Of a stretch of 64,000 nucleotides of DNA, positions 33,757-41,446 are shown piece by piece. Below the pieces are notes generated by a model. It saw only the letters and a list, made by a program, of their open reading frames with translations, had not been told where the DNA came from and made no database searches. Each line of letters begins with the position of its first letter. Position 1 is the stretch's first letter. The translations under genes and the position numbers were made by a program. This DNA comes from CAWIJK01 sp963836375 (lineage in GTDB: Bacteria > Actinomycetota > Acidimicrobiia > Acidimicrobiales > RAAP-2): assembly GCA_963836375.1 (NCBI GenBank), contig CAWIJK010000002.1, positions 434,001 through 498,000 of the forward strand. The letters run 5' to 3'.

Positions 33757-35798
33757 CCGACACCGTTGCCGCCACGGCGGCGGCACCGACCGGCCCGTTG
33801 GCGCTGAGCAAGCGCCGGGTGCTCGTCATCATCGGGGCGCTCATCTTGGGGATGTTCCTGGCCGCGCTCGACCAGACCGTCGTGGCCACCGCGCTGCCCA
33901 CGATCGTCGGCGACCTGCACGGCGCCTCCCACCTGACCTGGGTGGTCACCGCCTACCTGCTGGCCTCCACCGTGTCGACCCCGTTGTGGGGCAAGTTGGG
34001 CGACCAGTTCGGCCGGAAGTTCTTCTTCCAGGCCGCCATCGTCATCTTCCTGGTTGGCTCGGCCCTGTCGGGGCTCAGCCACTCGATGTTCGAGCTCATC
34101 GTCTTCCGGGCACTCCAGGGCCTGGGGGGTGGCGGATTGATGGTCGGCGCCCAGACGATCGTTGGCGACGTCGTGTCCCCCCGCGAGCGCGGCCGTTACA
34201 TGGGGCTGTTCATGGCCATGTTCGGGATCACGACGGTCATCGGCCCACTGATCGGGGGGCTCTTCGTCGAGTACCTGAGCTGGCGGTGGATCTTCTACAT
34301 CAACATCCCGATCGGCCTGGTGGCCCTGGTCGTGACGGCGGCCGCGCTGCCCGGTTCGCTCAGCCGGGTCAAGCGGGTCATCGACTATCTGGGGACGATC
34401 CTGCTGGCCCTGGCTGCCACCTCGCTCGTGCTCTTCACCAGTCTGGGCGGCACCTCGTATGCCTGGGGATCGCCGGTGATCGTCGCCCTCGGGGTGGCCG
34501 GTGTGGTGCTGACCCTCCTGTTCCTCGTGGCCGAGCGCCGGGCCAAGGAGCCGGTCATCCCCCTGCGGCTGTTCAAGAACCGGGTGTTCTCGGCGGCCAG
34601 CGCCATCGGTTTCGTGGTCGGCTTCGCCATGTTCGGGGCGATGACCTTCCTCCCCCTGTTCCTCCAGATCGTCAAGGGGGTCAGCCCGACGGCGTCGGGT
34701 GTCCGGCTCTTCCCGATGATGGCCGGCCTGTTGGTGGGCTCGATCGGGTCGGGTCAGGTCGTGAGCCGGTGGGGGCGCTACAAGGTGTTCCCGGTGGTGG
34801 GCACGGCCCTCATGACGATCGGGCTCTATCTCATGTCGCTGGTCGGCGTGTCCACCGGTGCGTGGACGATGTCGGCCTACATGGCGATCTTCGGGTTGGG
34901 CCTCGGCCTGGTGATGCAGGTTCTGGTGGTCGCCGTCCAGAACGCCGTCCCCTACGAGGAACTGGGGACGGCGACGTCGGGGACGACCTTCTTCCGGATG
35001 ATCGGGGGCTCCTTCGGCACCGCCGTGTTCGGGGCCTTCTACGCCAACCTGGTGGTCGGCAACGTCCTGCGCCAGCTCCACCTGACCACGGCGCCGCCGG
35101 GTTTCTCGCTCAACGGCGACAACCCGGGCGCCCTGGCGCACCTGCCCCCGGTCTTGCGGGCCGGGGTCATCGACGGGATCGCCCACACCATCCAGACCGT
35201 CTTTTTGATCGGCGTCCCCATCGCCTTCGTGGCCTTCCTCCTCAGCTGGCTCTTGCCCGAGCTTCCGCTCCGGCGGTCGATCAGGACCGTCGACGCCGCA
35301 GAGGGCTTCTCGATGCCCGACGGCCGGACCTCGCTCCAAGAGCTCCAGTTGCAACTCGACCGGGTGGCCCGCCGGGAGAACCGGGCCGAGCTCTACTCCA
35401 ACCTGGCCCACCGGGCCGGGCTCGATCTCGAGCCGAAGGCGGTGTGGACGCTGTACCGGTTGGCCGACCGTCCCGACTGCAGCCTCGAAGGGTTGTGCCG
35501 GGACCTGAAGGTCCCGGCCGAGCGGATCGAGCCGGGCGTGCGCGCCCTCGAGGCGGCCGGACTGGTCCGGCGCCGCCAAGACGGGTCGGGCGGCCACCTC
35601 GAGGTCACCGACGACGGCCACCAGGCCGTCAGGAAGCTGACGGCGGCCCGACGGGCGGCGATGACCGAGGTCCTCGAGGGCTGGAACCCCGACGAACACC
35701 CAGAGGTCGTCGAGATGGTGCGCAAGCTGGCCCACGACCTCATGGCCGACGACGAGAAGCTGCTGGCCGACGCCCGGCCGACCCCCGTGGCCGTCTGA
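33753..35798 (+). CDS. DHA2 MFS efflux pump fused to a MarR-like C-terminal domain
   Basis: A 681-residue protein. Residues 1 to ~500 form a 14-helix drug antiporter (MFLAALDQTVVATALPTIVG, GKLGDQFGRKFFFQAA, TTVIGPLIGGLFV). After the last helix comes a ~170-residue cytoplasmic tail with winged-helix features: ELYSNLAHRAGLDLEPKAVW, then LCRDLKVPAERIEPGVRALE and LVRRRQDGSGGHLEVTDDGH. This is far longer than ordinary EmrB-type pumps (~500). The tail may sense substrate or bind DNA or a partner. It is the third gene of the marR operon, GTG 33753 overlapping the MMPL stop. Confidence 0.93.
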   Translation: MTDTVAATAAAPTGPLALSKRRVLVIIGALILGMFLAALDQTVVATALPTIVGDLHGASHLTWVVTAYLLASTVSTPLWGKLGDQFGRKFFFQAAIVIFLVGSALSGLSHSMFELIVFRALQGLGGGGLMVGAQTIVGDVVSPRERGRYMGLFMAMFGITTVIGPLIGGLFVEYLSWRWIFYINIPIGLVALVVTAAALPGSLSRVKRVIDYLGTILLALAATSLVLFTSLGGTSYAWGSPVIVALGVAGVVLTLLFLVAERRAKEPVIPLRLFKNRVFSAASAIGFVVGFAMFGAMTFLPLFLQIVKGVSPTASGVRLFPMMAGLLVGSIGSGQVVSRWGRYKVFPVVGTALMTIGLYLMSLVGVSTGAWTMSAYMAIFGLGLGLVMQVLVVAVQNAVPYEELGTATSGTTFFRMIGGSFGTAVFGAFYANLVVGNVLRQLHLTTAPPGFSLNGDNPGALAHLPPVLRAGVIDGIAHTIQTVFLIGVPIAFVAFLLSWLLPELPLRRSIRTVDAAEGFSMPDGRTSLQELQLQLDRVARRENRAELYSNLAHRAGLDLEPKAVWTLYRLADRPDCSLEGLCRDLKVPAERIEPGVRALEAAGLVRRRQDGSGGHLEVTDDGHQAVRKLTAARRAAMTEVLEGWNPDEHPEVVEMVRKLAHDLMADDEKLLADARPTPVAV

Positions 35799-35844
35799 GG
35801 GCACCCGAACCGCCCGGTCGCCGGGCCCACCTCGGCTGTCCCGG

Positions 35845-36852
35845 TCAGGACAGCGCGGCCCGCACGGTGGCCTCGGCTGCGGGCCCGGCCCCCGCGGCGT
35901 CGAGTCCCAAGAGGGCGGCCCCGAGCACCGGGGGGGCGTCGAGCGGGCGCAGGGTCGCCGACGGGGCGTGCCGGTGGACCCCCTCGAGCACCCGGCGGGA
36001 GAAGTCGGCGTTCTCGAAGACGCCCCCGCCGACCACCACCTCGACCGGCGAGGTCCCCACCCCGAGCCGGTCCAGGGTCGCCGCGATCATGGCCACCACC
36101 TCGTCGACCAAGAGCCCCACCGCCCAGGAGGCCGGGGCGTCGCCCTCCGAGGCGGCGTCCAGGACGACCCGGGCGATCTCGGGCAGCCGGCCGAAGGGGA
36201 GGGCCCCGGTGTAGGCCGCCTCGAGCACCGAGGTGGGGTCGGCCAGCCCGAAGTGGGCCGGCACGGCGCGCTCGAGGACCGTCGGGTCCCCCCGGCCGTC
36301 GCCGGCCCGCAGGGCCAGGCCGAGGCCGCGCACCCCGAGCCACGCCCCGCCCGGTGTGTAGTCGCCCGAAAGCTCGCCGAGGGAGGGGAAGCGGACGGTG
36401 GCGCCGTCGGGTCCCATCCCCACGCAGTTGAGACCGGTGCCGCAGACGACGCCGACCCCCCAGCCCGCCGTCACCCCGGCCCGCATGATGGCGAAGGTGT
36501 CGTTGCGCACCTCGGCGGCGGTGGTCCAGCCACGGGCGGCCACGGCGGCGCCCACCCGCTCCGCGTCGACCGCCAGGTCGATGCCGGCCAGGCAGTAGAC
36601 CCCGGTGGGGCAGACCGGGAACCGCCGTGGCCGGCCGGCGTCGGCCAGCGCGGCGCCGATCGCCCGGTCGAGGTGCTCGATGGCCGCGTCCAGGCCCACC
36701 ATCTGGTGGTTGGTGGCCTCGCCCCGGGCCCGCCCGAGCACCGAACCGGCCGCGTCGACGACGACCACGTCGGTCTTGGAGGCGCCACCGTCGACGGCGA
36801 GGACGGCGGGCTGCCCACCGGCCGCTTCCCCTGGCTCCGGGCCGCTGGACAC
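35845..36852 (-). CDS. BadF/BadG-type sugar kinase (N-acetylglucosamine kinase-like)
   Basis: A 335-residue ASKHA-fold kinase. AVLAVDGGASKTDVVVVDAAG is the phosphate 1 loop; GVVCGTGLNCVGMGPDG and VVVGGGVFENADFSRRV are phosphate 2 and adenosine motifs. It resembles eukaryotic-type GlcNAc kinase. GTG 36852 is chosen: a TAACAT -10 lies 8-9 nt upstream, overlapping the promoter of the divergent GH4 gene. Phosphorylation of an amino or N-acetyl sugar is likely, with the GH4 enzyme then acting on a phosphorylated glycoside, though that link is inference. Confidence 0.88.
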   Translation of the reverse strand: MSSGPEPGEAAGGQPAVLAVDGGASKTDVVVVDAAGSVLGRARGEATNHQMVGLDAAIEHLDRAIGAALADAGRPRRFPVCPTGVYCLAGIDLAVDAERVGAAVAARGWTTAAEVRNDTFAIMRAGVTAGWGVGVVCGTGLNCVGMGPDGATVRFPSLGELSGDYTPGGAWLGVRGLGLALRAGDGRGDPTVLERAVPAHFGLADPTSVLEAAYTGALPFGRLPEIARVVLDAASEGDAPASWAVGLLVDEVVAMIAATLDRLGVGTSPVEVVVGGGVFENADFSRRVLEGVHRHAPSATLRPLDAPPVLGAALLGLDAAGAGPAAEATVRAALS

Positions 36853-36878
36853 GATCGGCCATGTTAGGTTCGCCGACC
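36853..36878. promoter_or_regulatory. 26-bp divergent leaderless promoter pair
   Basis: Only 26 bp separate GTG 36852 (minus, kinase) and GTG 36879 (plus, GH4). TAACAT on the minus strand (36867-36862) and TTAGGT/TAGGTT on the plus strand (36864-36870) overlap, so both -10 elements share bases and both transcripts would be leaderless. The two promoters should interfere with each other. Confidence 0.55.
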
Positions 36879-38162
36879 GTGGGCGCAAAGGTCGCCGTGG
36901 TCGGCGGTGGGAGCACCTACACGCCCGAGCTGGTCGAGGGCCTCTGCGACCACGAGGACCGTTTGGTGGTCGACGAGCTGGTGCTGCTCGACCCCGACGC
37001 CACCCGGCTCGAGCCGGTCGCCGGGCTCTCCGAGCGGATCCTGCGCCACCGCGGATGGGCCGGCCGGCTCCACAGCACCGCCGATCCGGCCGAGGCGGTC
37101 GAGGGGGCGGACTTCGTCGTCGTCCAGTTGCGGGTCGGCGGGCAGCGGGCCCGCCACGGCGACGAGACCCTGCCGGTCGGCTACGGCTGCGTGGGCCAGG
37201 AGACGACCGGGCCGGGCGGGTTGGCCAAAGCGTTGCGGACGGTGCCCGTGGTTCTCGAGCTGGCCGAGCTCACCGCGGCCCGGGCGGCGCCCGGCGCCTG
37301 GCTGGTCGACTTCACCAACCCGGTCGGGATCGTGACCCAGGCCCTGGCCGACGAGGGGCACCGGGCCCTCGGTCTGTGCAACGTGGCCCGCTGGGTGCAG
37401 CGTCGGGCCGGTCACTACCTGGGGGTCGACCCCGACGAGGTCGAGCTCGAGCACGTCGGGCTCAACCACCTCACCTGGGCCCGCTCGGTCCGGGTGGGGG
37501 GCCAGGACCGGCTCCCCGAGCTCTTCGACCGCTTCGGCCCCGAGATCGAGCTCGAGAGCGGTTCACCCATCGACCTGCTCAAGCTCCTCGGGGCGTGGCC
37601 CTCCTATTACCTCCACTACTACTACGAGCGCGACGCCGAGCTGGCCGCCCAGCAGGCGGAGGGCTACCGCCCGCGCGCCGACGTGGTGGCCGAGCTCGAA
37701 GAAGAGCTCCTGGCCGAGTACCGGGACCCCGACCTGGTGACCAAGCCCGAGAAGCTTTCCTGGCGGGGGGGCGCCTTCTACTCCGAGGCGGCGGTGCGGC
37801 TGATGGCCTCGCTGTGGGCCGGGACCGGCGACGTCCAGGTGGTCGACGTGCGCAACGACGGGTCGCTGCCCGGACTCCCCGACACCGCGGTGGTGGAGGT
37901 GCCGGCGGTCGTCGACGCCGAGGGGGCCCACGCCCTGCCGCAGCGCCGCTTGCCCCCCGACATGCTCGGACTGGTCGAGCACTGCAAGGCCTACGAGCAC
38001 CTGGCGGTCGAGGCGGCCATGTCCGGCAGCCGCAACGCGGTGGTCCGGGCCCTCCTGGCCAACCCCCTCGTCGGCCAGTACCCGTTGGCCCGCGACCTGG
38101 CCGACGCCCTGCTGGCGGCCAATCGGCGCTTCTTGCCCCGCTTCTTCTTGGACGACGGGTAG
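36879..38162 (+). CDS. GH4 family glycosidase (6-phospho-beta-glucosidase-like)
   Basis: A 427-residue NAD- and Mn-dependent glycosidase. VAVVGGGSTYTPELVEGL is the NAD-binding N-terminus; ETTGPGGLAKALRTVPVVLE and LVDFTNPVGIVTQAL follow; GLCNVARWVQRRAGHYLG with HVGLNHLTWARSV supplies the Cys/His metal site. GTG 36879 fits homologues better than ATG 36861, which overlaps the -10. Activity on phosphorylated versus free beta-glucosides is not certain. Confidence 0.92.
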   Translation: MGAKVAVVGGGSTYTPELVEGLCDHEDRLVVDELVLLDPDATRLEPVAGLSERILRHRGWAGRLHSTADPAEAVEGADFVVVQLRVGGQRARHGDETLPVGYGCVGQETTGPGGLAKALRTVPVVLELAELTAARAAPGAWLVDFTNPVGIVTQALADEGHRALGLCNVARWVQRRAGHYLGVDPDEVELEHVGLNHLTWARSVRVGGQDRLPELFDRFGPEIELESGSPIDLLKLLGAWPSYYLHYYYERDAELAAQQAEGYRPRADVVAELEEELLAEYRDPDLVTKPEKLSWRGGAFYSEAAVRLMASLWAGTGDVQVVDVRNDGSLPGLPDTAVVEVPAVVDAEGAHALPQRRLPPDMLGLVEHCKAYEHLAVEAAMSGSRNAVVRALLANPLVGQYPLARDLADALLAANRRFLPRFFLDDG

Positions 38163-38178
38163 GGAACGGGGCACGACG

Positions 38179-39048
38179 GTGCACCCCACCGACTTCTACG
38201 CGACGCCCGGACCGATGACCGCCCTCGGCGGGCGCCGGGCGGCACTGGCCGGCCTCCCGGGGGAGCCGGCGGCACTGGCCGCAGTTGTCCAGGGACTGGT
38301 CCTCCACCCGATGTGGGCCGGCGCCTACGGCGTCGAGGTTCCCGAGTCCCGGCTGGGTGAGGTCCAGCTGCGCCCGGCGTCGGGGATGGTCGAGCGGATC
38401 CTGGCCATGGACCCCCGACCGCTGGCCGAGGCGCGCCCGCCCGCTCGGCGCGTGCTCGGCAATTGCCGGCACTTCTCGACCCTGACCGTTGCCCTGCTCC
38501 GGGCGGCCGGGATCCCCGCCCGGGCCCGGTGCGGCTTCGCCGGGTACTTCGAGGAGTCCAAATGGATTGACCATTGGGTCGTCGAGCACTGGGACGGCGC
38601 GCGCTGGGTGCTGCTCGACCCCCAGCTCGACGACCTCCAGGTGGAGGTGACCGGGGTCGGCGATCCACGGGACCTGGCGCCGGGGCTCTTCTTGGTGGCC
38701 CCCGAGGCCTGGCAGCGTTGCCGCCGCGGCGCGGAGGACGGCGACGACTTCGGCATCTTTGACATGTGGGGCCGCTGGTTCATCGAGGGCAACGTGGCCC
38801 GGGACCTGGCGGCCCTCAACAAGGTCGAGATGCTCCCCTGGGACGGCTGGGGGGTCCTGGCGGGGCCGGCCGGCGGCCGGGACCGCACCGCACTGGTCGA
38901 CGAGGTGGCCGCCATGATCCTCGACGACGATCTGGCTACGCTGCGGGCCCGCTACGAGGGCGACGACGGACTCCGGGTGCCTCGCCGGGTCGTCGCCTAC
39001 GCCACCCCCGCCGGTCCGGTCGAGGTCGACGTGCCCGAGCTGTCCTGA
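38179..39048 (+). CDS. Transglutaminase-like domain protein
   Basis: A 289-residue protein with a transglutaminase/protease-like fold: Cys in VLGNCRHFSTLTVALLRAAG, His in WIDHWVVEHWDGARW and Asp in VLLDPQLDDLQV form the triad. Downstream: FIEGNVARDLAALNKVEMLPWDGWG. No signal peptide, so the protein is probably cytosolic. GTG 38179 has AGGGAACGGGG upstream and sits 16 bp after the GH4 stop. The substrate is unknown. Confidence 0.85.
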   Translation: MHPTDFYATPGPMTALGGRRAALAGLPGEPAALAAVVQGLVLHPMWAGAYGVEVPESRLGEVQLRPASGMVERILAMDPRPLAEARPPARRVLGNCRHFSTLTVALLRAAGIPARARCGFAGYFEESKWIDHWVVEHWDGARWVLLDPQLDDLQVEVTGVGDPRDLAPGLFLVAPEAWQRCRRGAEDGDDFGIFDMWGRWFIEGNVARDLAALNKVEMLPWDGWGVLAGPAGGRDRTALVDEVAAMILDDDLATLRARYEGDDGLRVPRRVVAYATPAGPVEVDVPELS

Positions 39049-39114
39049 GGGGCTGTCCCGAGGGTCACCGTCCCGCCCGCGCCCGCGGGCCGGGGAACGA
39101 CCTCGCCGGACATT

Positions 39115-39149
39115 GTAAGTTGACACTTACGTAAGGAAAGACTTACACT
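39115..39149 (+). promoter_or_regulatory. Tandem ArsR operators overlapping a consensus promoter
   Basis: GTAAGTTGACACTTAC (39115-39130, perfect 6-4-6 dyad) abuts GTAAGGAAAGACTTAC (39131-39146, GTAAG/CTTAC arms). Inside them lie TTGACA (39120-39125), an 18-bp spacer and TACACT (39144-39149), and the GTG start follows 6 nt later at 39156. Two dimers could bind side by side across the whole promoter. Confidence 0.8.
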
Positions 39150-39155
39150 AGCGGG

Positions 39156-39530
39156 GTGGACGCCGCCCTCAAGGCTCTGGCCGAGCCCCGACGCCGCCAG
39201 ATCCTCCGGCTGGTCTGGGACCGCGAGCTTCCGGCCGCCGGCATCGCGGCCCGCGTCAGCGAGATCTCCCGCCCGGCCGTGTCCCAGCATCTCGGGATCC
39301 TGCGCGAGGCCGGTTTGGTGACCGAGCGACGCCAGGGGACCCGCCGGCTCTACCTGGCGGACCGGGACCAGATGGCCCGGCTGCGCGACTTCCTCGACGA
39401 CTACTGGACGAGCGGCCTCGAGCGGCTGCGCGACGCGGCCGAGGCCGCCGAACGGGACAAGCAGCGAAAGCGCGGGGACACGACAGGCACAGACAACAGC
39501 GACAAGAGAAGGGATCCAAGTGATGGCTGA
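39156..39530 (+). CDS. ArsR/SmtB-family repressor (SRPBCC-linked)
   Basis: A 124-residue winged-helix protein. MDAALKALAEPRRRQILRLV, then ISRPAVSQHLGILREAGLVTERRQGTRRLYL is the standard ArsR HTH. There is no metal-binding ELCVCDL-type Cys motif, which fits the group paired with SRPBCC/AHSA1 proteins. The GTG start is leaderless after TACACT. It is probably autorepressing at two abutting dyads. The stop overlaps the next gene by 8 bp. Confidence 0.93.
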   Translation: MDAALKALAEPRRRQILRLVWDRELPAAGIAARVSEISRPAVSQHLGILREAGLVTERRQGTRRLYLADRDQMARLRDFLDDYWTSGLERLRDAAEAAERDKQRKRGDTTGTDNSDKRRDPSDG

Positions 39531-39960
39531 ACTCGAACGGGAGATCGTGGTCGACGCAACGCCCGAGACGGTCTTCGAGTACCTGACGTTGCCCGACAAG
39601 CTCGTCGAGTGGAACGGGACCGAGGTGGAGATCGACCCGCGACCAGGCGGGGTCTACCGGGTGCTGGCCGGCGGCACCTACCAGGCGGCGGGGGAGTACG
39701 TCGAGGTCGTCCCGAACGAGAAGGTGGTCTACACCTTCGGCTGGGACGAGCCCGGGCATCCCATCCCGCCGGGGTCGACCCAGGTCGAGATCTCACTGGC
39801 CGCGGAGGGGGAGAAGACCCGGGTCCGCCTGGTGCACCGGGGCCTGCCGGACGACGCCGTCGCCGACCACACCCGGGGTTGGGACTACTACCTGGCCCGC
39901 CTGGCCACCGCCGCAGGGGGTGGGGACCCCGGCCCGGACCGGGCGCCGGGGTCCGACTAG
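39523..39960 (+). CDS. SRPBCC / AHSA1-like domain protein
   Basis: A 145-residue START-like protein: EREIVVDATPETVFEYLTLPDKLVEWNGTEVEID at the N-terminus, KVVYTFGWDEPGHPIPPGSTQVEIS mid-protein, DHTRGWDYYLARLA at the C-terminus. It binds a hydrophobic ligand in its helix-grip cavity; the specific ligand is unknown. ATG 39523 was preferred over GTG 39520. Overlap with the ArsR gene makes a two-gene operon in which the ArsR probably controls this gene. Confidence 0.9.
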   Translation: MAELEREIVVDATPETVFEYLTLPDKLVEWNGTEVEIDPRPGGVYRVLAGGTYQAAGEYVEVVPNEKVVYTFGWDEPGHPIPPGSTQVEISLAAEGEKTRVRLVHRGLPDDAVADHTRGWDYYLARLATAAGGGDPGPDRAPGSD

Positions 39961-39995
39961 GACCCGGGCGCCGGGGCCACCAAGGGAGCCGGCGG

Positions 39996-40805
39996 TCAGC
40001 TGTTGGGGATGGTCAGGCTGGGGACCGTCGTGCGGGGGACGGTGACCGGCGACGGGGCCCCGCCCGGTGCCGGGGCGCTCGACGCGCCGGTGCCGGCCGG
40101 ATTGCCGGCCCCCTTGGTCAGGTGCACCAGGACCTCGACCGTGCCCGAGTCGGCGGTGGTCACGAAACCCCCGACACTCGGGTTGGCGATCCCCCACTCG
40201 GCGAAGGTCACCGGGACGTCGGCCAGCACGTACACACCCGACGTCGTCCGCTCGGCGGCCAACGGGAAGGTGACGCTTCGAGTGGCGCCGTGCATGGTCA
40301 GGTTGGCGGTCGCCGTGTAGGTCGCCTTCGAGCCGACGGCCAGGGCCGTTCGAAGGGGGAGCGGCTCGGTCAGGGCCAAGGCGGCCGTCGGATACTGGGC
40401 CACGTCCATGATCCGGCCGTCGAACTGCGCGTTGCGCTCGCTCTGGTCGCTGGTCACGCTGGCCATGTCGACCGTGAGCACGGCCGAGGTGACGGCGCCT
40501 CCAGCGACGGTGACCGTTCCCCAGATCCTGGCCGTCCGGCCGACGGCCGTGGAGTGCTGGCCGATCAGGACCTCGCTGACCCGGTAGCCGGCCTCGGAGC
40601 CCGAGCCGACCGTGTAGGTCCCGTCGAGCGAGGAGGCGTCGACGGCCGCCGAGGCGGTGGTGCTCCCGCCGGTGCGGGTCGAGGGCAGGGCCAGCTTGGG
40701 GGGCGGTGGGCCCTCGACGAGGTGGATGTAGACGAAGGGCCCGCCGACGGCGAGGACCACGATCACGGCAACGGCGCCCACGATCCACCATCGCCAGCGC
40801 CGCAT
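39996..40805 (-). CDS. YceI-like domain protein, membrane-anchored
   Basis: A 269-residue protein. Residues 8-27 are a transmembrane or uncleaved signal anchor (WIVGAVAVIVVLAVGGPFVY), then a YceI-like lipocalin domain: GTYTVGSGSEAGYRVSEVL, SVTSDQSERNAQFDGRIMDV and TANLTMHGATRSVTFPL. The C-terminus is a Pro/Thr-rich tail. YceI domains bind isoprenoid-type lipids. ATG 40805 is 7 bp after the CYTH-like gene on the same strand, suggesting one operon. Confidence 0.9.
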   Translation of the reverse strand: MRRWRWWIVGAVAVIVVLAVGGPFVYIHLVEGPPPPKLALPSTRTGGSTTASAAVDASSLDGTYTVGSGSEAGYRVSEVLIGQHSTAVGRTARIWGTVTVAGGAVTSAVLTVDMASVTSDQSERNAQFDGRIMDVAQYPTAALALTEPLPLRTALAVGSKATYTATANLTMHGATRSVTFPLAAERTTSGVYVLADVPVTFAEWGIANPSVGGFVTTADSGTVEVLVHLTKGAGNPAGTGASSAPAPGGAPSPVTVPRTTVPSLTIPNS

Positions 40806-40812
40806 GACGGCA

Positions 40813-41391
40813 TCATGGACGGTCTCCCTGTGCCCCCGCTGTGTCCCCGTTGGGACCCGCCTGCGCCCGCAGGGCGGCCACCACGTCGAAGAGCCCGGCG
40901 ATCCCGGCGGCGTCGAGCCGGGCCAGGGTCCCACCCGAGAAGCGGTCGTCGTCGGTCACGTCGGCCACGGCCAGGGGCGGGGGAGTCGTCGGCGGCTCGC
41001 CCGGGCCCAGCTCCACCTCGGCCAGGACGAGGCCGGCCAGCGGGCCCGCGAATTCGTCGACGACGGTCCGGCCCCCGGGCCTGCGCCATCGGGTCTTGGT
41101 CAGGTCGTCGCCGGCCAGGTGGCTCAGGGCAAGGAATTCGTCCGCCGAGAGGTAGAGGGTGGTTAACGAGACCACCCCGGGCTCTTCGGGATGGAGCCGC
41201 ACCTTCTGGCCCAGCTTGTAGGTGTGGGTGCCCGCACTGGTCATCCGGCGGAGGCGCAGCCTGGTCCCGGCCAGGTAGTGGTCCGAGATCGAGACCGGGT
41301 CACCCAGGCCCCCCGGGCGTCCCGACAGGACCCAGCGCTGCTCACGTTCGACGCGGGCGTAGCGGCCCTCGCCCGGCGCCCCGGCGGTCAC
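40813..41391 (-). CDS. CYTH-like phosphatase-domain protein
   Basis: A 192-residue protein. RYARVEREQRWVL is a degenerate EXEXK-type start, followed by alternating basic and acidic strands RLRLRRM, YKLGQK and DEFAGPLAGLVLAEVELG, the tunnel-lining pattern of CYTH (triphosphate tunnel metalloenzyme) proteins. GTG 41391 is the likely start. Whether it hydrolyses a triphosphate is unknown; several canonical residues look altered. It precedes the YceI-like gene by 7 bp. Confidence 0.72.
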   Translation of the reverse strand: MTAGAPGEGRYARVEREQRWVLSGRPGGLGDPVSISDHYLAGTRLRLRRMTSAGTHTYKLGQKVRLHPEEPGVVSLTTLYLSADEFLALSHLAGDDLTKTRWRRPGGRTVVDEFAGPLAGLVLAEVELGPGEPPTTPPPLAVADVTDDDRFSGGTLARLDAAGIAGLFDVVAALRAQAGPNGDTAGAQGDRP

Positions 41392-41446
41392 CGGCGAGCC
41401 GTGGTGGTGGACGTCGCCTGGGCCACGCGGACCTCCGCTTCGGAGC

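Noticed and set aside
33303..35804. Minus-strand 833-aa open frame over the MFS-MarR gene
   Set aside because: Low-complexity Arg/Gly/His/Asp translation without domains; a typical GC-rich antisense shadow.
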